64,000 nt of DNA, from contig NZ_JAMSCK010000007.1 of the NCBI RefSeq assembly GCF_023805255.1, positions 1-64,000 of the forward strand, given 5' to 3'. Of the stretch, positions 40,971 through 51,854 are shown piece after piece; positions within the stretch are counted from its first letter, which is position 1; each line of letters begins with the position of its first letter. The stretch comes from Gramella jeungdoensis (GTDB taxonomy: Bacteria > Bacteroidota > Bacteroidia > Flavobacteriales > Flavobacteriaceae). The position numbers and the translations under genes are program-made. The notes below the pieces were generated by a model. That model was not told where the DNA came from, did not search any database, and saw only the letters and a list, made by a program, of their open reading frames with translations.

Positions 40971-42682
40971 TGAAAAAAATTATGAAAGGAATATTGAAAA
41001 TCTTTAGTACGACTTTGCTGTTGATTTTTTCATTATCGAGTTGTTCAGATTTTGAAGAGATAAACACCAAGCCTGATGCCTTTACTTCAGAGGAAGTAAG
41101 TGCAAAATACTTTCTAACAGGTATACAGATAGAGCTATACGCACCTAATCGCTATCCTTACTGGAGAGCACAATTAATACATGCCGATCGCTTTGCCGGA
41201 ATGTTCACCTTTGGTTTTAACGGGTGCTGGTGGAATGATGGTCTGGCTTATTCTTATAGCGGGGGATACACTGATGCTTCCTATGACTGGATGGCCAGCT
41301 ATGTAAGTAAACTAAGCGTTTATCAGAATTTTGTAAAAGAAGGAGGAGATCTGGAAAATGAGAATTATTATGCTTTAGGTCTTATAATGAAGGGACTTTA
41401 TTATCAAATGTATACCGATACTTTTGGTATGGTTCCTTACACCGAGGCTTCAAACCCAGATATCATTACTCCTAAATTTGATACACAGGAGGAAATCTAT
41501 AGAGGTGTGATCGCCGATCTGGACCGTGCAATGGAGATTATTGGTAGTCAAACCGAAACAGGAACCGGGGTAGAGCTTTTAACCAGTAATGACCTTTTCT
41601 TTAATGGTAACCTTCAGCAATGGAAGAAAATGGCCAACACCCTTAAATTAAGAATGGCCTTACGAGCTCAGGGTGCAACGGGTGCCGATTTTGCTGAAAC
41701 TGCAATCTCAGAAGCTCTTTCAAACCCTTTGCTAAGCGAGGAAGATGATAATGCATTACTTCCAAAAGATATAGAAATCAGTCAATGGGCGAATGCTGCC
41801 TATGGTGATGTATGGCATAACTTCGGTGGTAGAGGTTCTAAATGGAAAGTAGGCAAAACAGTTGTAGACTATTTGCGAGACAATAATGATCCTAGACTAC
41901 CACATTATGCCGAACCTATTATGGGAGGTGAAGTAACATTCACAAAACCAGCAGAAGGTTCTGGGGTGGCTTTATTCGATAAGTATGTCGACTTCATATT
42001 AGAACAACTTGATAATGCCGGAGTTTCTTACACAAGAACAGATTCAGGAGATGAAGTCGTGATCAATGTATCAGACGAAGAACCATATTATGTGGGGCAA
42101 CCAACCAGGCTGAATGGCGACATTTATCCTCACGTGAAGTATGAATTGTTCTCCGCCCCCGCTGAATGGATTGTGAATCCAAAGAATTCTGGTGAGCCAA
42201 TCTTTCCTGAAGTGGTAATGACGGCTGCTGAAGGGAACTTTCTTCAGGCAGAAGCCATCGTTAAAGGCCTTGGAAGTGGTGATGCTCAAACTTATTACCA
42301 GAATGGTATAGCTGAAGCCATGAAAATATGGAATGTAGGTCAGGATGAAATAGATAACTTCCTTGCTACTGAAGACATGTCCCTGCTCAATGGATCCATG
42401 GAAGAGAATCTTGAGAAAATTGCTATCCAAAGATGGCTGGCTGCATATACTGATGGCTTTGAGGCCTGGGCTATTGTTCGTGACACAGGATACCCGGTTG
42501 AATTAGCCAATGGAGTATCTGATTATGACCTATATTCTGCTGGAACCTTAAATGGTGAATATCCACAAAGAATGCGTTACGGTAATCAGGAATACAATAC
42601 CAATGGTGCAAATCTTGAGGCTGCAATTCAAATTCAGGGACCTGACGAACAGGGAACTGAACTCTGGTGGGCTCAAAATTAG
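40970..42682 (+). CDS. SusD-like outer-membrane nutrient-binding lipoprotein (SusD-like_2 subfamily)
   Basis: A 570-residue lipoprotein with lipobox SLSSC (C25). The start NTKPDAFTSEEVSAKYFLTG and the TPR-like helical segments (YYALGLIMKGLYYQMYTDTF) are typical of the SusD-like_2 subgroup rather than classic SusD. EAWAIVRDTGYPVEL occurs near the C-terminus. It captures glycans outside the SusC channel. Its ATG overlaps the susC stop, so translation is coupled. The ligand cannot be predicted from sequence. Confidence 0.92.
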   Translation: MKKIMKGILKIFSTTLLLIFSLSSCSDFEEINTKPDAFTSEEVSAKYFLTGIQIELYAPNRYPYWRAQLIHADRFAGMFTFGFNGCWWNDGLAYSYSGGYTDASYDWMASYVSKLSVYQNFVKEGGDLENENYYALGLIMKGLYYQMYTDTFGMVPYTEASNPDIITPKFDTQEEIYRGVIADLDRAMEIIGSQTETGTGVELLTSNDLFFNGNLQQWKKMANTLKLRMALRAQGATGADFAETAISEALSNPLLSEEDDNALLPKDIEISQWANAAYGDVWHNFGGRGSKWKVGKTVVDYLRDNNDPRLPHYAEPIMGGEVTFTKPAEGSGVALFDKYVDFILEQLDNAGVSYTRTDSGDEVVINVSDEEPYYVGQPTRLNGDIYPHVKYELFSAPAEWIVNPKNSGEPIFPEVVMTAAEGNFLQAEAIVKGLGSGDAQTYYQNGIAEAMKIWNVGQDEIDNFLATEDMSLLNGSMEENLEKIAIQRWLAAYTDGFEAWAIVRDTGYPVELANGVSDYDLYSAGTLNGEYPQRMRYGNQEYNTNGANLEAAIQIQGPDEQGTELWWAQN

Positions 42683-42715
42683 ATTTCATCATTGTTTTAT
42701 TTGAAATAGTTTGTG

Positions 42716-42746
42716 AAAAAAAGGAGGTTTATCACCTCCTTTTTTT
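42716..42746. terminator. Bidirectional terminator between susD and the SLC13 transporter
   Basis: AAAAAAAGGAGGT is perfectly complementary to ACCTCCTTTTTTT with a five-base loop. Runs of A and T on both sides allow termination of both the plus-strand susD and the minus-strand transporter transcripts. Confidence 0.85.
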
Positions 42747-42751
42747 ATTTC

Positions 42752-44230
42752 CTATACGGGTATTTCAAATTTTTCAGGAATGATTTCCGGGTCAAAATCC
42801 CAGATTAGTGGCAGGGCAAAATATACCACCAGGCTTATAATTATGATAGACACTATATTCATCCAGATCCCGGTTCTAATCATATCAGGGATATGCAAAT
42901 GACCAGATCCAAAAACAACTGCATTAGGCGGAGTGGCCACTGGAAGCATAAAGGCACATGATGCCGCTAATGTAGCTCCAACCATCAAAAAGTAGGGATG
43001 CAGATCCAGTGCGATGGCCATGGGCGCCAGTATCGGCAAAAGCATGGCGGTTGTCGCCAGATTGGAGGTAACCTCTGTTAAGAAATTCACTGCGGCAATA
43101 AGCACTACCACTAATAGAAAGAGCGGAAGGTTTTCCAAATTAGCCAACTGCTCTCCTATCCAAACTGCCAAACCGGAATCACTAAATCCCTTTGCAAGGG
43201 CCATGCCTCCCCCAAAAAGTATAATTATTCCCCAGGGAATCTTCACTGCTTCTTCCCAGCTGATTAGTTTTGTCTTAGGTTTTCCCGAAGGAATTATAAA
43301 AAGAACAACAGCAGCAGCCATTGCAATAATAGTATCGTCTATAAATGGAAGGAATGGCTGTATCAGAAAACTTCGGCTAATCCAGCAAAAGGCAGTAAGA
43401 ATAAAAACCAGGAGCACTCTTTTTTCCTGTTTGTTCAGTTTTCCTAATTGCTTCAGCAAACGCTGTATTTCTTCCTTTCCTCCCGGAAATTTACTCTGCT
43501 GAAAATTAAAAGCTTTTACCGTTAAATATTTCCAGCATAAAAAAAGTAAAGCTACAGAAACAGGTAACCCCAGCATCAGCCATTTGAGAAAACTGATCTC
43601 AATACCATAAAGTTCCTGAACAATTCCTGCCAGAACAAGATTGGGCGGGGTTCCTATCAAAGTTGCCACTCCCCCAATAGAAGCACTATAAGCAATCGCA
43701 AGCATTAAGGCTTTTCCAAAAATTTTGTTTTCATCTTCAACTGTATCCGGATTATCCTGTAATTGTGAGATTATAGCTGTTCCTATTGGAAGCATCATTA
43801 CAGTTGTAGCGGTGTTGGAGATCCACATAGACAAAAAGGCTGTAGCTACCATAAACCCAAGAATGATCAAACGGATATTGGTCCCTATGATATTGATTAT
43901 AGTAAGCGCTATCCTTTTATGCAGATCCCATTTCTCGATCGCAACGGCAAGAATAAAACCTCCAAGATACAGAAACACATATTTATGCCCGAAAGCAGCC
44001 GTTGTCGTTTCAATATCAACTGCTCCAGTTAGAGGAAATAGAATGATCGGTAAAATTGCTGTGACCGCAATTGGAATCGCTTCAAAAACCCACCAAAGAG
44101 CCATCCAGATCGTAACACAAAGAACATCAAACGCTTCGTGGGACATGGAAGAAGGTTTCCCTAATATTTGTAGTATAACAAAGATCATTGGCCCCAGAAG
44201 AAGAACGAGTCTCTTAATATTTTGATTCAT
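42752..44230 (-). CDS. DASS/SLC13-family sodium-anion symporter
   Basis: A 492-residue membrane protein with about twelve hydrophobic helices. Two SNT motifs that bind sodium and the dicarboxylate or sulfate anion are present: WISNTATTVMMLP and TEVTSNLATTAMLLPI. The typical GTPPNLVLAG follows the first motif. Substrate may be C4-dicarboxylate, citrate or sulfate; the sequence does not settle it. The gene is alone, with a strong terminator at its end and a 136-base gap to the divergent SRPBCC gene. Confidence 0.9.
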   Translation of the reverse strand: MNQNIKRLVLLLGPMIFVILQILGKPSSMSHEAFDVLCVTIWMALWWVFEAIPIAVTAILPIILFPLTGAVDIETTTAAFGHKYVFLYLGGFILAVAIEKWDLHKRIALTIINIIGTNIRLIILGFMVATAFLSMWISNTATTVMMLPIGTAIISQLQDNPDTVEDENKIFGKALMLAIAYSASIGGVATLIGTPPNLVLAGIVQELYGIEISFLKWLMLGLPVSVALLFLCWKYLTVKAFNFQQSKFPGGKEEIQRLLKQLGKLNKQEKRVLLVFILTAFCWISRSFLIQPFLPFIDDTIIAMAAAVVLFIIPSGKPKTKLISWEEAVKIPWGIIILFGGGMALAKGFSDSGLAVWIGEQLANLENLPLFLLVVVLIAAVNFLTEVTSNLATTAMLLPILAPMAIALDLHPYFLMVGATLAASCAFMLPVATPPNAVVFGSGHLHIPDMIRTGIWMNIVSIIIISLVVYFALPLIWDFDPEIIPEKFEIPV

Positions 44231-44366
44231 ATCAGGTCGGTTTTCATAGCCAAGATAAATAAAATAATAAGTGTTTACCCCAACCGGGTTAATCTCATCA
44301 TTAAGGCTTAAAATTCAGTAAATGAATAATTTTTACGAACTTTAACCTTATACCTAAACAGATCTT

Positions 44367-44825
44367 ATGACTCAGCTTGAAATTAATACAGCACTCCAGA
44401 TTCATAAACCCATTAATGAAGTATTTGATGCCATAATAGACCCGGCTAAAATGTCTAATTATTTCATTTCAGAAAGCAGTGGAAAAATGATCGAAGGAGA
44501 AAAGATTACCTGGAAATTCCCTGAATTTGATGAGAAATTCCCTATCGAAGTAATAAAAATCAGCAAACCTGAACTAATAGTTTTCGAATGGGAAGGAGCA
44601 CCCGGAAAAAAGCTAAAAGTAGAAATGAGACTCGAATCAAAATCTGAAAACGATACTCTTTTAAGAATCACAGAGGGGAAAATGGACACCAGTGATGAAG
44701 GCATTCGGTGGCTTGGAAGAAATTCTGAAGGATGGGCTAACTTCCTGGCATGCCTTAAAGCATATCTGGAATTTGGAATCAACCTTCGCAAAGGAGGCTA
44801 TGACTTTATGAAAGAACCAAAATAA
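44367..44825 (+). CDS. SRPBCC/AHSA1-domain protein
   Basis: A 152-residue protein of the START/SRPBCC fold, AHSA1 subgroup. Family features are the start INTALQIHKPINEVFDAIID, PAKMSNYF near the first helix, VFEWEGAPG and the C-terminal helix GWANFLACLKAYLEFG. These bind hydrophobic ligands or assist protein folding; no specific partner is visible. It is convergent with groEL, separated by a strong terminator. Confidence 0.85.
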   Translation: MTQLEINTALQIHKPINEVFDAIIDPAKMSNYFISESSGKMIEGEKITWKFPEFDEKFPIEVIKISKPELIVFEWEGAPGKKLKVEMRLESKSENDTLLRITEGKMDTSDEGIRWLGRNSEGWANFLACLKAYLEFGINLRKGGYDFMKEPK

Positions 44826-44846
44826 ATCTAAGCCAGGCATAAAAAT

Positions 44847-44882
44847 AAAAACCCTGCTTCGACTTCGAAGCAGGGTTTTTTA
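44847..44882. terminator. Bidirectional terminator between SRPBCC gene and groEL
   Basis: AAAACCCTGCTTCGA pairs exactly with TCGAAGCAGGGTTTT around a two-base loop. Flanking A and T runs let it stop transcription from either side. Confidence 0.88.
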
Positions 44883-44916
44883 TTAAGCAGTTTAAATTTA
44901 AACTCCAATGTCTATC

Positions 44917-46569
<1,653 letters not shown>

Positions 46570-46672
46570 TTAATTTTCAAGAGTTCTATTAAGACTTTTG
46601 AAAAGATGTGGTTAATTATTTTTTACTTGATTTATTCTCCCGCGAAAAGGGAAAAGTTTATTGAAGTGAAAC

Positions 46673-46948
46673 TTATACTATTGCTAGTATATCATCTTCC
46701 CGCATAATAAGATAATCTGTACCCTCAAGTTTTAGCTCTGTACCGGCATATTTACCGTAAAGCACCATATCGCCTTCCTTAACGGTCATCTTGTGGTCTT
46801 TTGTTCCCGCACCAACTGCTACAACTTTACCTTTTTGTGGCTTTTCTTTAGCAGTCTCAGGAATAATAATACCAGACGCAGTCTTATTCTCTGCAGCAAC
46901 AGGTTCAATAACAACCCTGTCTGAAAGCGGTTTAATGTTTAGTCCCAT
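46673..46948 (-). CDS. groES: Co-chaperonin GroES
   Basis: A 91-residue GroES with the usual [10 protein letters not shown] start, the mobile loop [20 protein letters not shown] and the [15 protein letters not shown] barrel segment. It caps the GroEL chamber. Length and motifs are typical. It is the first gene of the groES-groEL operon with a candidate promoter near 47005-47035. Confidence 0.97.
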   Translation of the reverse strand: MGLNIKPLSDRVVIEPVAAENKTASGIIIPETAKEKPQKGKVVAVGAGTKDHKMTVKEGDMVLYGKYAGTELKLEGTDYLIMREDDILAIV

Positions 46949-47004
46949 TTTTTAGAATTTTATTTTTAGGTTAATCAATTTTTAAAGTCGGTAAGGGATA
47001 TTTC

Positions 47005-47035
47005 TAAAATTATGCCATCAGCTTATTTCTGCCAA
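47005..47035 (-). promoter_or_regulatory. Candidate groES-groEL promoter
   Basis: On the minus strand TTG (47033-47035) and TAATTTTA (47005-47012) are 20 bases apart. The -7 box differs from TAnnTTTG only in its last base. It lies about 57 bases before the groES start codon. Confidence 0.45.
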
Positions 47036-47045
47036 TACCCAATAA

Positions 47046-47076
47046 AAAATGCCAGCTTGTCATAAGCTGGCATTTT
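47046..47076 (-). terminator. Terminator of the secG transcript
   Basis: AAAATGCCAGCTT pairs perfectly with AAGCTGGCATTTT around a five-base loop and is followed on the minus strand by a T-run. It stands 24 bases past the secG stop and separates it from the groES promoter. Confidence 0.85.
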
Positions 47077-47099
47077 CAAATTATAATATTTTCTTAAAT

Positions 47100-47444
47100 C
47101 TACTGAGCGCTGTCAGTTTCCATTGGCTGCTGCGTCGGAGTTTGAGTAGCAGGAACTTCTGTTTCTACAGGTTCATCACTTTCAAAAACACCAGGTGTGG
47201 CTTCTCCCGGAGCATCCATAATGGTAACATTCGAAAGAAGGATAAGAACCAAAAGTAAAGTAGCAAGTGTCCAGGTACTCTTGTCAAGAAAATCTGTGGT
47301 CTTCTTAACACCTCCCAATTGCTGGCCACCACCTCCGAAAGAAGAAGAAAGTCCTCCTCCTTTTGGGTTCTGAACCATTATCACAACTACCAGCAAAAAT
47401 GCCACGATAATTATTAAAGCTAAAAAAATAGTGAATGTGCTCAT
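47100..47444 (-). CDS. secG: Preprotein translocase subunit SecG
   Basis: A 114-residue SecG with two hydrophobic helices (about 5-22 and 57-75) and the conserved VQNPKGGGLSSSFGG between them. It supports SecYEG-mediated export. A C-terminal tail of about 35 residues rich in Glu, Thr, Pro and Gln (from FESDEPVETEV) is longer than the basic family. It is the end of the lptE-TPR-secG gene run, two bases after the TPR gene's stop. Confidence 0.93.
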   Translation of the reverse strand: MSTFTIFLALIIIVAFLLVVVIMVQNPKGGGLSSSFGGGGQQLGGVKKTTDFLDKSTWTLATLLLVLILLSNVTIMDAPGEATPGVFESDEPVETEVPATQTPTQQPMETDSAQ

Positions 47445-47446
47445 TC

Positions 47447-48337
47447 TTATTCGTTATTATTATCTTGTAATTTCTCTATTGCCCGAATTTGGTCTGCAAA
47501 GAAACCACTTTTTTCGGGATTTTTCAAAATTAATATTTTATATGCCTGGATGGCTTTTTTATAATTTTTCTGTTCCAGGTAAACCTTCGCCAATGTCTCT
47601 GTCATCAGGGATTCCGGTGCAGCCATACTTTGCTCTGCGAGGTTCACCTTGTTCGCCGTTTTACCAGGTTTTATTTTTGGATTCTTAGAAATGAACTCCT
47701 CGATCAATTCAAATTTTCGTGAACGACTCTCATCGGTTTCCTCCTCATCCTCATTATCGTCATCTCTTCTTTCAATTGGCTGTGCTTTGGTAAGTTTCAA
47801 CCATTCTGAAAATGAATGAGATTCTTTCTGGTCAAATTCTAAAGGCTTACCTATTCCTAATTGTTCTTCTGAAGACTCCTTTTTATTTTCTTCTTCAACA
47901 GGCTCTTCTTCGATTTCCGATTTTTCAAGCTTTTCAAATAACGCAGGATCCATCACCCTTTCAGATTCCGATTGCTTCATCCTGATAGCCTCATTGATAT
48001 CTATGCTCCTTCTTCCATGCACCTCTTCAGGCTCATATACGGTGATATCCTTAAGCCGCTCTTCCTGGTCCCTGATTTGTTTAGCTATCTGGTTCTGATT
48101 GAACTCTTCGGAAGTAATAAAATCGAAAAGTATGCTTCTATCTGTTGTATAGGCTGCCGTTTTTTTCAATGCCGAATTATAGCTGAATTCCTGATGTTCT
48201 TTCAAACCTTTTAACCTTATGGCTCTGGCCGCCTGAAAATAGGGTGCCTCCATCAGGAGCTTTTCTATTTCCCGTGTTTGATCGGCAGTGATCTCTCCCG
48301 GATTCTCCAGCAAATATGTGAGAGTCTTTACATCCAT
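47447..48337 (-). CDS. TPR-type cytoplasmic protein, lptE-secG linked, 296 aa
   Basis: I know this protein only by its position between lptE and secG in Flavobacteria. The middle (about 110-210) is acidic and low complexity; the C-terminal about 60 residues (LAKVYLEQKNYKKAIQAYKI) form a tetratricopeptide repeat. The N-terminal about 60 residues look helical. No signal peptide is present. The ATG at 48337 overlaps the lptE stop codon (TAATG), so the two are coupled; a TTG start two codons earlier is unnecessary. Its role may be in envelope assembly by context only. Confidence 0.72.
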   Translation of the reverse strand: MDVKTLTYLLENPGEITADQTREIEKLLMEAPYFQAARAIRLKGLKEHQEFSYNSALKKTAAYTTDRSILFDFITSEEFNQNQIAKQIRDQEERLKDITVYEPEEVHGRRSIDINEAIRMKQSESERVMDPALFEKLEKSEIEEEPVEEENKKESSEEQLGIGKPLEFDQKESHSFSEWLKLTKAQPIERRDDDNEDEEETDESRSRKFELIEEFISKNPKIKPGKTANKVNLAEQSMAAPESLMTETLAKVYLEQKNYKKAIQAYKILILKNPEKSGFFADQIRAIEKLQDNNNE

Positions 48338-48840
48338 TACCAATCGGTTAAAGCTGCATTGAAAATATCCTGTGTTAAACGAGTGTATATTTCATCGAGG
48401 GCAGTTTCAAGATTTGCTCCTACCAGCTGGGTAGCGGCAGGATAATCATAAAAAAATGAAAAACGCCTGTCAAAATCCTTTTCCGGTTCCAGTGTATTAT
48501 AATAACGGACATTTACAGAAATTGTAAGCCTGTTTTGTGCAGCGGTATTCTGGGCGGTAGCCGACATTGGAGCAATATAATATTCGGTTATCTCTCCTTC
48601 AAAGACAAGATCTCCATTATTGTTAACAAGACTCAGGCTCGTTTGATTCTGGATAAGGTCCTGCAATGAATTGGTAAAGGCCCTGTCTATCCCAGGTTCC
48701 ACCAGATCTGCATTATTCTGAAAGAAATTCACCTGAAAGGTTTCGGCTTCCCCGGTATCGGCACCTGTAAATGAGTAGATCCCACAAGATTGCAAGGTTA
48801 AAAGTAAAGCGGAGCAAAATATTAAAAAAGGTTTCTTCAT
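48337..48840 (-). CDS. lptE: LPS-assembly lipoprotein LptE family
   Basis: A 167-residue lipoprotein with lipobox LQSC (C19) followed by GIYSFTG, the typical LptE-family start in Bacteroidota. The middle section NGDLVFEGEITEYYIAPM matches the beta-sheet core. LptE plugs LptD and helps insert lipopolysaccharide into the outer membrane. It is the first gene of the lptE-TPR-secG operon, located 93 bases downstream of the sigma-54 activator gene. Confidence 0.87.
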   Translation of the reverse strand: MKKPFLIFCSALLLTLQSCGIYSFTGADTGEAETFQVNFFQNNADLVEPGIDRAFTNSLQDLIQNQTSLSLVNNNGDLVFEGEITEYYIAPMSATAQNTAAQNRLTISVNVRYYNTLEPEKDFDRRFSFFYDYPAATQLVGANLETALDEIYTRLTQDIFNAALTDW

Positions 48841-48869
48841 AATTAAAAAGCTATAAGCTCTAAGTGTTA

Positions 48870-48921
48870 AGCTTTAAGCCACCCAAAATACTAAATTCTG
48901 TAAAGCTCAAGGCTTAAAGCT
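48870..48921. repeat. Imperfect inverted repeat between the sigma-54 activator and lptE genes
   Basis: AGCTTTAAGCC (48870-48880) is inverted relative to GGCTTAAAGCT (48911-48921). The surrounding ATAAGCTCTAAG-like repeats suggest a Bacteroidota intergenic repeat. It could also form the 3' hairpin of the upstream gene. Confidence 0.4.
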
Positions 48922-48933
48922 GAATGCTTATTG

Positions 48934-50196
48934 CTACAAGTTATATTGTTTGATCTTCCGGTAAAGGGTTCTTTCACTTATGCCCAGTTCTTCTGCCGCA
49001 GCCTTTCGTTTCCCGTTATGTCTTTCAAGGGACTTTTTGATGAGTTCCAGTTCTTTGTCTTGCAAAGAAAGGGTTTCTTCTTCCTCAATCTCTTCGGCAA
49101 AATAATACTTGTCTTTTTCCTCCTGCTTCTGAGGAGCATTTTGCTGAGGGATTTGAAGCACTTCCAATTTATCCTCATCTATGTCAGCTTCATCAATGTC
49201 ATTCCCACTGTTTCCATAGATCTTCTGAATAAGACCTTCATTCTCGTCCTGCACCTGTTTGGTGTCACCCTCCTGCATTAGTTTCAAAGTAAGCTTTTTC
49301 AGGTCATTAAGATCGCTCTTCATATCGAACAGCACTTTATAAAGGATCTCTCTTTCATTACTGAAATCCCCTTCCTTCTTTTTATCAGCGATCACGGCGG
49401 GCAGGTTGCTTCCCACATCAGGAAGATAATGCCTCAATTCTTCAGCACTGATACTCCTGTCCTGTTCCAGAACAGAGATCTGTTCAGCGATATTTCGAAG
49501 CTGGCGAATATTTCCTCCCCAGCGATATTTCTTTAGAAGTTCCACAGCTTCGTCTTCCAGCTTAATGGTAGGCATCTTATATTTCAGCCCGAAATCTGAA
49601 GCAAATTTTCTGAACAGCAAATGAATATCATCCTTTCTTTCACGAAGAGGAGGTAGATTTATCTCTACCGTACTCAAACGATAATAAAGATCCTCACGGA
49701 ATTTCTCTTTTTTGATAGATTCGAACATATTGATATTCGTTGCCGCAACAATCCTCACATTAGTCTTCTGAACTTTTGAAGAACCAACTTTTATGAACTC
49801 GCCATTTTCAAGTACACGCAGCAGCCTTACCTGGGTTGGCAATGGCAATTCACCTACCTCGTCTAAAAAGATCGTACCGCCATCGGCCACCTCAAAATAA
49901 CCGCTACGGGTTTGGGTAGCACCGGTAAACGCACCTTTCTCGTGACCAAACAATTCACTGTCTATAGTCCCTTCCGGAATGGCACCGCAATTAACCGCTA
50001 TATACTTTCCATGTTTTCTATGTGAAAGAGCGTGGATGATCTTAGGAATACTTTCTTTCCCGACTCCGCTCTCCCCGGTTACAAGGACCGAAATATCGGT
50101 AGGGGCCACCTGTATTGCTTTTTCTATAGCACGATTAAGTTTGGGGTCGTCTCCAATGATCCCAAACCTTTGTTTTATTGCCTGAACTGATTCCAT
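48934..50196 (-). CDS. Sigma-54-dependent transcriptional activator (AAA+ and Fis HTH)
   Basis: A 420-residue activator without a receiver domain. The AAA+ domain begins directly: Walker A GESGVGKE (41-48), the sigma-54-contacting GAFTGA loop (88-93), Walker B region GGTIFLDEVGEL (106-117) and the arginine-finger segment near FREDLYYRLS. After an acidic linker (about 340-380) the C-terminus has a Fis-type helix-turn-helix (KAAAEELGISERTLYRKIKQ). It remodels sigma-54 RNA polymerase at specific promoters. Its position between miaB and lptE is conserved in this group and suggests envelope-related targets. Confidence 0.92.
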   Translation of the reverse strand: MESVQAIKQRFGIIGDDPKLNRAIEKAIQVAPTDISVLVTGESGVGKESIPKIIHALSHRKHGKYIAVNCGAIPEGTIDSELFGHEKGAFTGATQTRSGYFEVADGGTIFLDEVGELPLPTQVRLLRVLENGEFIKVGSSKVQKTNVRIVAATNINMFESIKKEKFREDLYYRLSTVEINLPPLRERKDDIHLLFRKFASDFGLKYKMPTIKLEDEAVELLKKYRWGGNIRQLRNIAEQISVLEQDRSISAEELRHYLPDVGSNLPAVIADKKKEGDFSNEREILYKVLFDMKSDLNDLKKLTLKLMQEGDTKQVQDENEGLIQKIYGNSGNDIDEADIDEDKLEVLQIPQQNAPQKQEEKDKYYFAEEIEEEETLSLQDKELELIKKSLERHNGKRKAAAEELGISERTLYRKIKQYNL

Positions 50197-50265
50197 CTAC
50201 AAATATTCCGTATTCAGTAAACAGTCTTCAGTTAAAAATCCAACTATATACTGTAATTTTTTAAT

Positions 50266-51711
50266 TTAATTATTATCGCTGTATCCCACAGGAGTACCAA
50301 TAAGGGTAGCACTTGTACAGTCTTGGATCGTCACATTCACAAAATCTCCTACCTTGTAATTCTCCTTTGGAAATACCACTACCGTATTTTGGGTATTTCT
50401 CCCACTCCAATGGGCATTAGATTTCTTTGATTCCTTTTCTATAAGCACCTCAACGGTTTTTCCCAGGAATTTCTCGGTATTATATTTACTGTGCTCCTGC
50501 TGAAGATTTACAATTTCAGTAAGCCTTCTCTTTTTAACATCTTCAGGAACATCGTCTTCAAATTTTCTCTCGGCCATGGTTCCAGGCCTTTCAGAATAAG
50601 CGAACATAAAACCAAAATCATATTTCACGTATTCCATCAATGAAAGGGTATCCTGATGATCTTCTTCGGTTTCTGTTGGAAATCCTGTAATGATATCATG
50701 AGAAATTCCGCAGTCGGGAATTAACTTTTTGATATTATCGATTAATGTGAAATACTCTTCCCTTGTATGCAGACGGTTCATTTTTTTCAAAATACGATCG
50801 CTACCACTCTGCACAGGTAAATGAATATAGTTACAGATATTCCTGTACTTCGCCATCACTTCTATCACGTCAAGAGTCATATCCTGGGGATTGGAAGTAG
50901 AGAAACGAATTCTCATTTTAGGCTGGGCTTCAGCAACCAGTTTTAAAAGTCCCGCGAAATTCGTTGCCGTTGCTTTCTGAATCTCGGTAGCATTTTTGAA
51001 ATCCTTCTTCAATCCACCTCCATACCAAAGATAACTATCCACATTCTGCCCCAAAAGTGTCACTTCCTTGTAACCTTTATCAGCCAGATCGTTTACCTCT
51101 TCCACAATACTTTGCGGATCACGGCTACGCTCCCTCCCCCTGGTAAAGGGCACCACACAGAAGGTACACATATTATCGCAGCCTCTTGTGATTGAAACAA
51201 ATGCCGAAACTCCGTTGGTTTGCAACCTAACGGGCGAAATATCGCCATAAGTTTCCTCCTTACTTAGAATAACATTTACGGCATTGCGTCCTTCTTCAAC
51301 CTCATTGATAAGGTTTGGAAGATCTTTATAGGCATCTGGTCCCACAACAAGATCTACTATCTTTTCTTCTTCCAGAAATTTGCTTTTCAATCGCTCGGCC
51401 ATACAACCAAGTACCCCGACTTTCATTCCCGGATTTATTCTTTTAACCGCATTGTATTTCTCAAGACGCTTTCTAACGGTTTGTTCAGCCTTCTCCCTGA
51501 TGGAGCAGGTATTCACCAAAACCAGATCGGCCTCCTCAAGATTCTGAGTGGTATTAAAGCCTTCTTTAGAAAGAATGGAAGCCACAATTTCTGAATCACT
51601 AAAGTTCATCTGGCAGCCATAACTTTCAATGAAAAGCTTCCGGCCATTTTCAGCCTTAGGCTCCATTACCAAAGAGTTTCCCTGTTTTTTCTCGTCTATT
51701 ATCTTCTCCAT
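50266..51711 (-). CDS. miaB: tRNA methylthiotransferase MiaB
   Basis: A 481-residue radical SAM methylthiotransferase. The UPF0004 domain cysteines are C33 (YGCQMNF), C69 (VNTCSIRE) and C103 (LGCMAERL). The radical SAM cysteines are C178, C182 and C185 in [25 protein letters not shown]-binding domain ends the protein. MiaB adds methylthio groups to i6A37 of certain tRNAs. The gene has a clear promoter at 51745-51774. Confidence 0.95.
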   Translation of the reverse strand: MEKIIDEKKQGNSLVMEPKAENGRKLFIESYGCQMNFSDSEIVASILSKEGFNTTQNLEEADLVLVNTCSIREKAEQTVRKRLEKYNAVKRINPGMKVGVLGCMAERLKSKFLEEEKIVDLVVGPDAYKDLPNLINEVEEGRNAVNVILSKEETYGDISPVRLQTNGVSAFVSITRGCDNMCTFCVVPFTRGRERSRDPQSIVEEVNDLADKGYKEVTLLGQNVDSYLWYGGGLKKDFKNATEIQKATATNFAGLLKLVAEAQPKMRIRFSTSNPQDMTLDVIEVMAKYRNICNYIHLPVQSGSDRILKKMNRLHTREEYFTLIDNIKKLIPDCGISHDIITGFPTETEEDHQDTLSLMEYVKYDFGFMFAYSERPGTMAERKFEDDVPEDVKKRRLTEIVNLQQEHSKYNTEKFLGKTVEVLIEKESKKSNAHWSGRNTQNTVVVFPKENYKVGDFVNVTIQDCTSATLIGTPVGYSDNN

Positions 51712-51744
51712 AATTCTTTAATAACCTTTCGGTTTTTAGATGGG

Positions 51745-51774
51745 CAAAGATAGGGCTAAAGTGAGTTCTGACAA
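51745..51774 (-). promoter_or_regulatory. miaB promoter
   Basis: On the minus strand TTG at 51772-51774 and TATCTTTG at 51745-51752 are exactly 19 bases apart, a full match to the Bacteroidota vegetative promoter pattern. It lies about 34 bases before the start codon. Confidence 0.75.
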
Positions 51775-51854
51775 AGTGACAGAAAAAAATTTATACTAGC
51801 CGGCGCAACCTTTTTCTTTTTTTCACATCTAATAGATAACTAATTGACCCGGAA

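Noticed and set aside
43725-44225. A 166-residue plus-strand frame opposite the SLC13 transporter
   Set aside because: Antisense of a clear membrane transporter with both SNT motifs; no independent start signal or motif.
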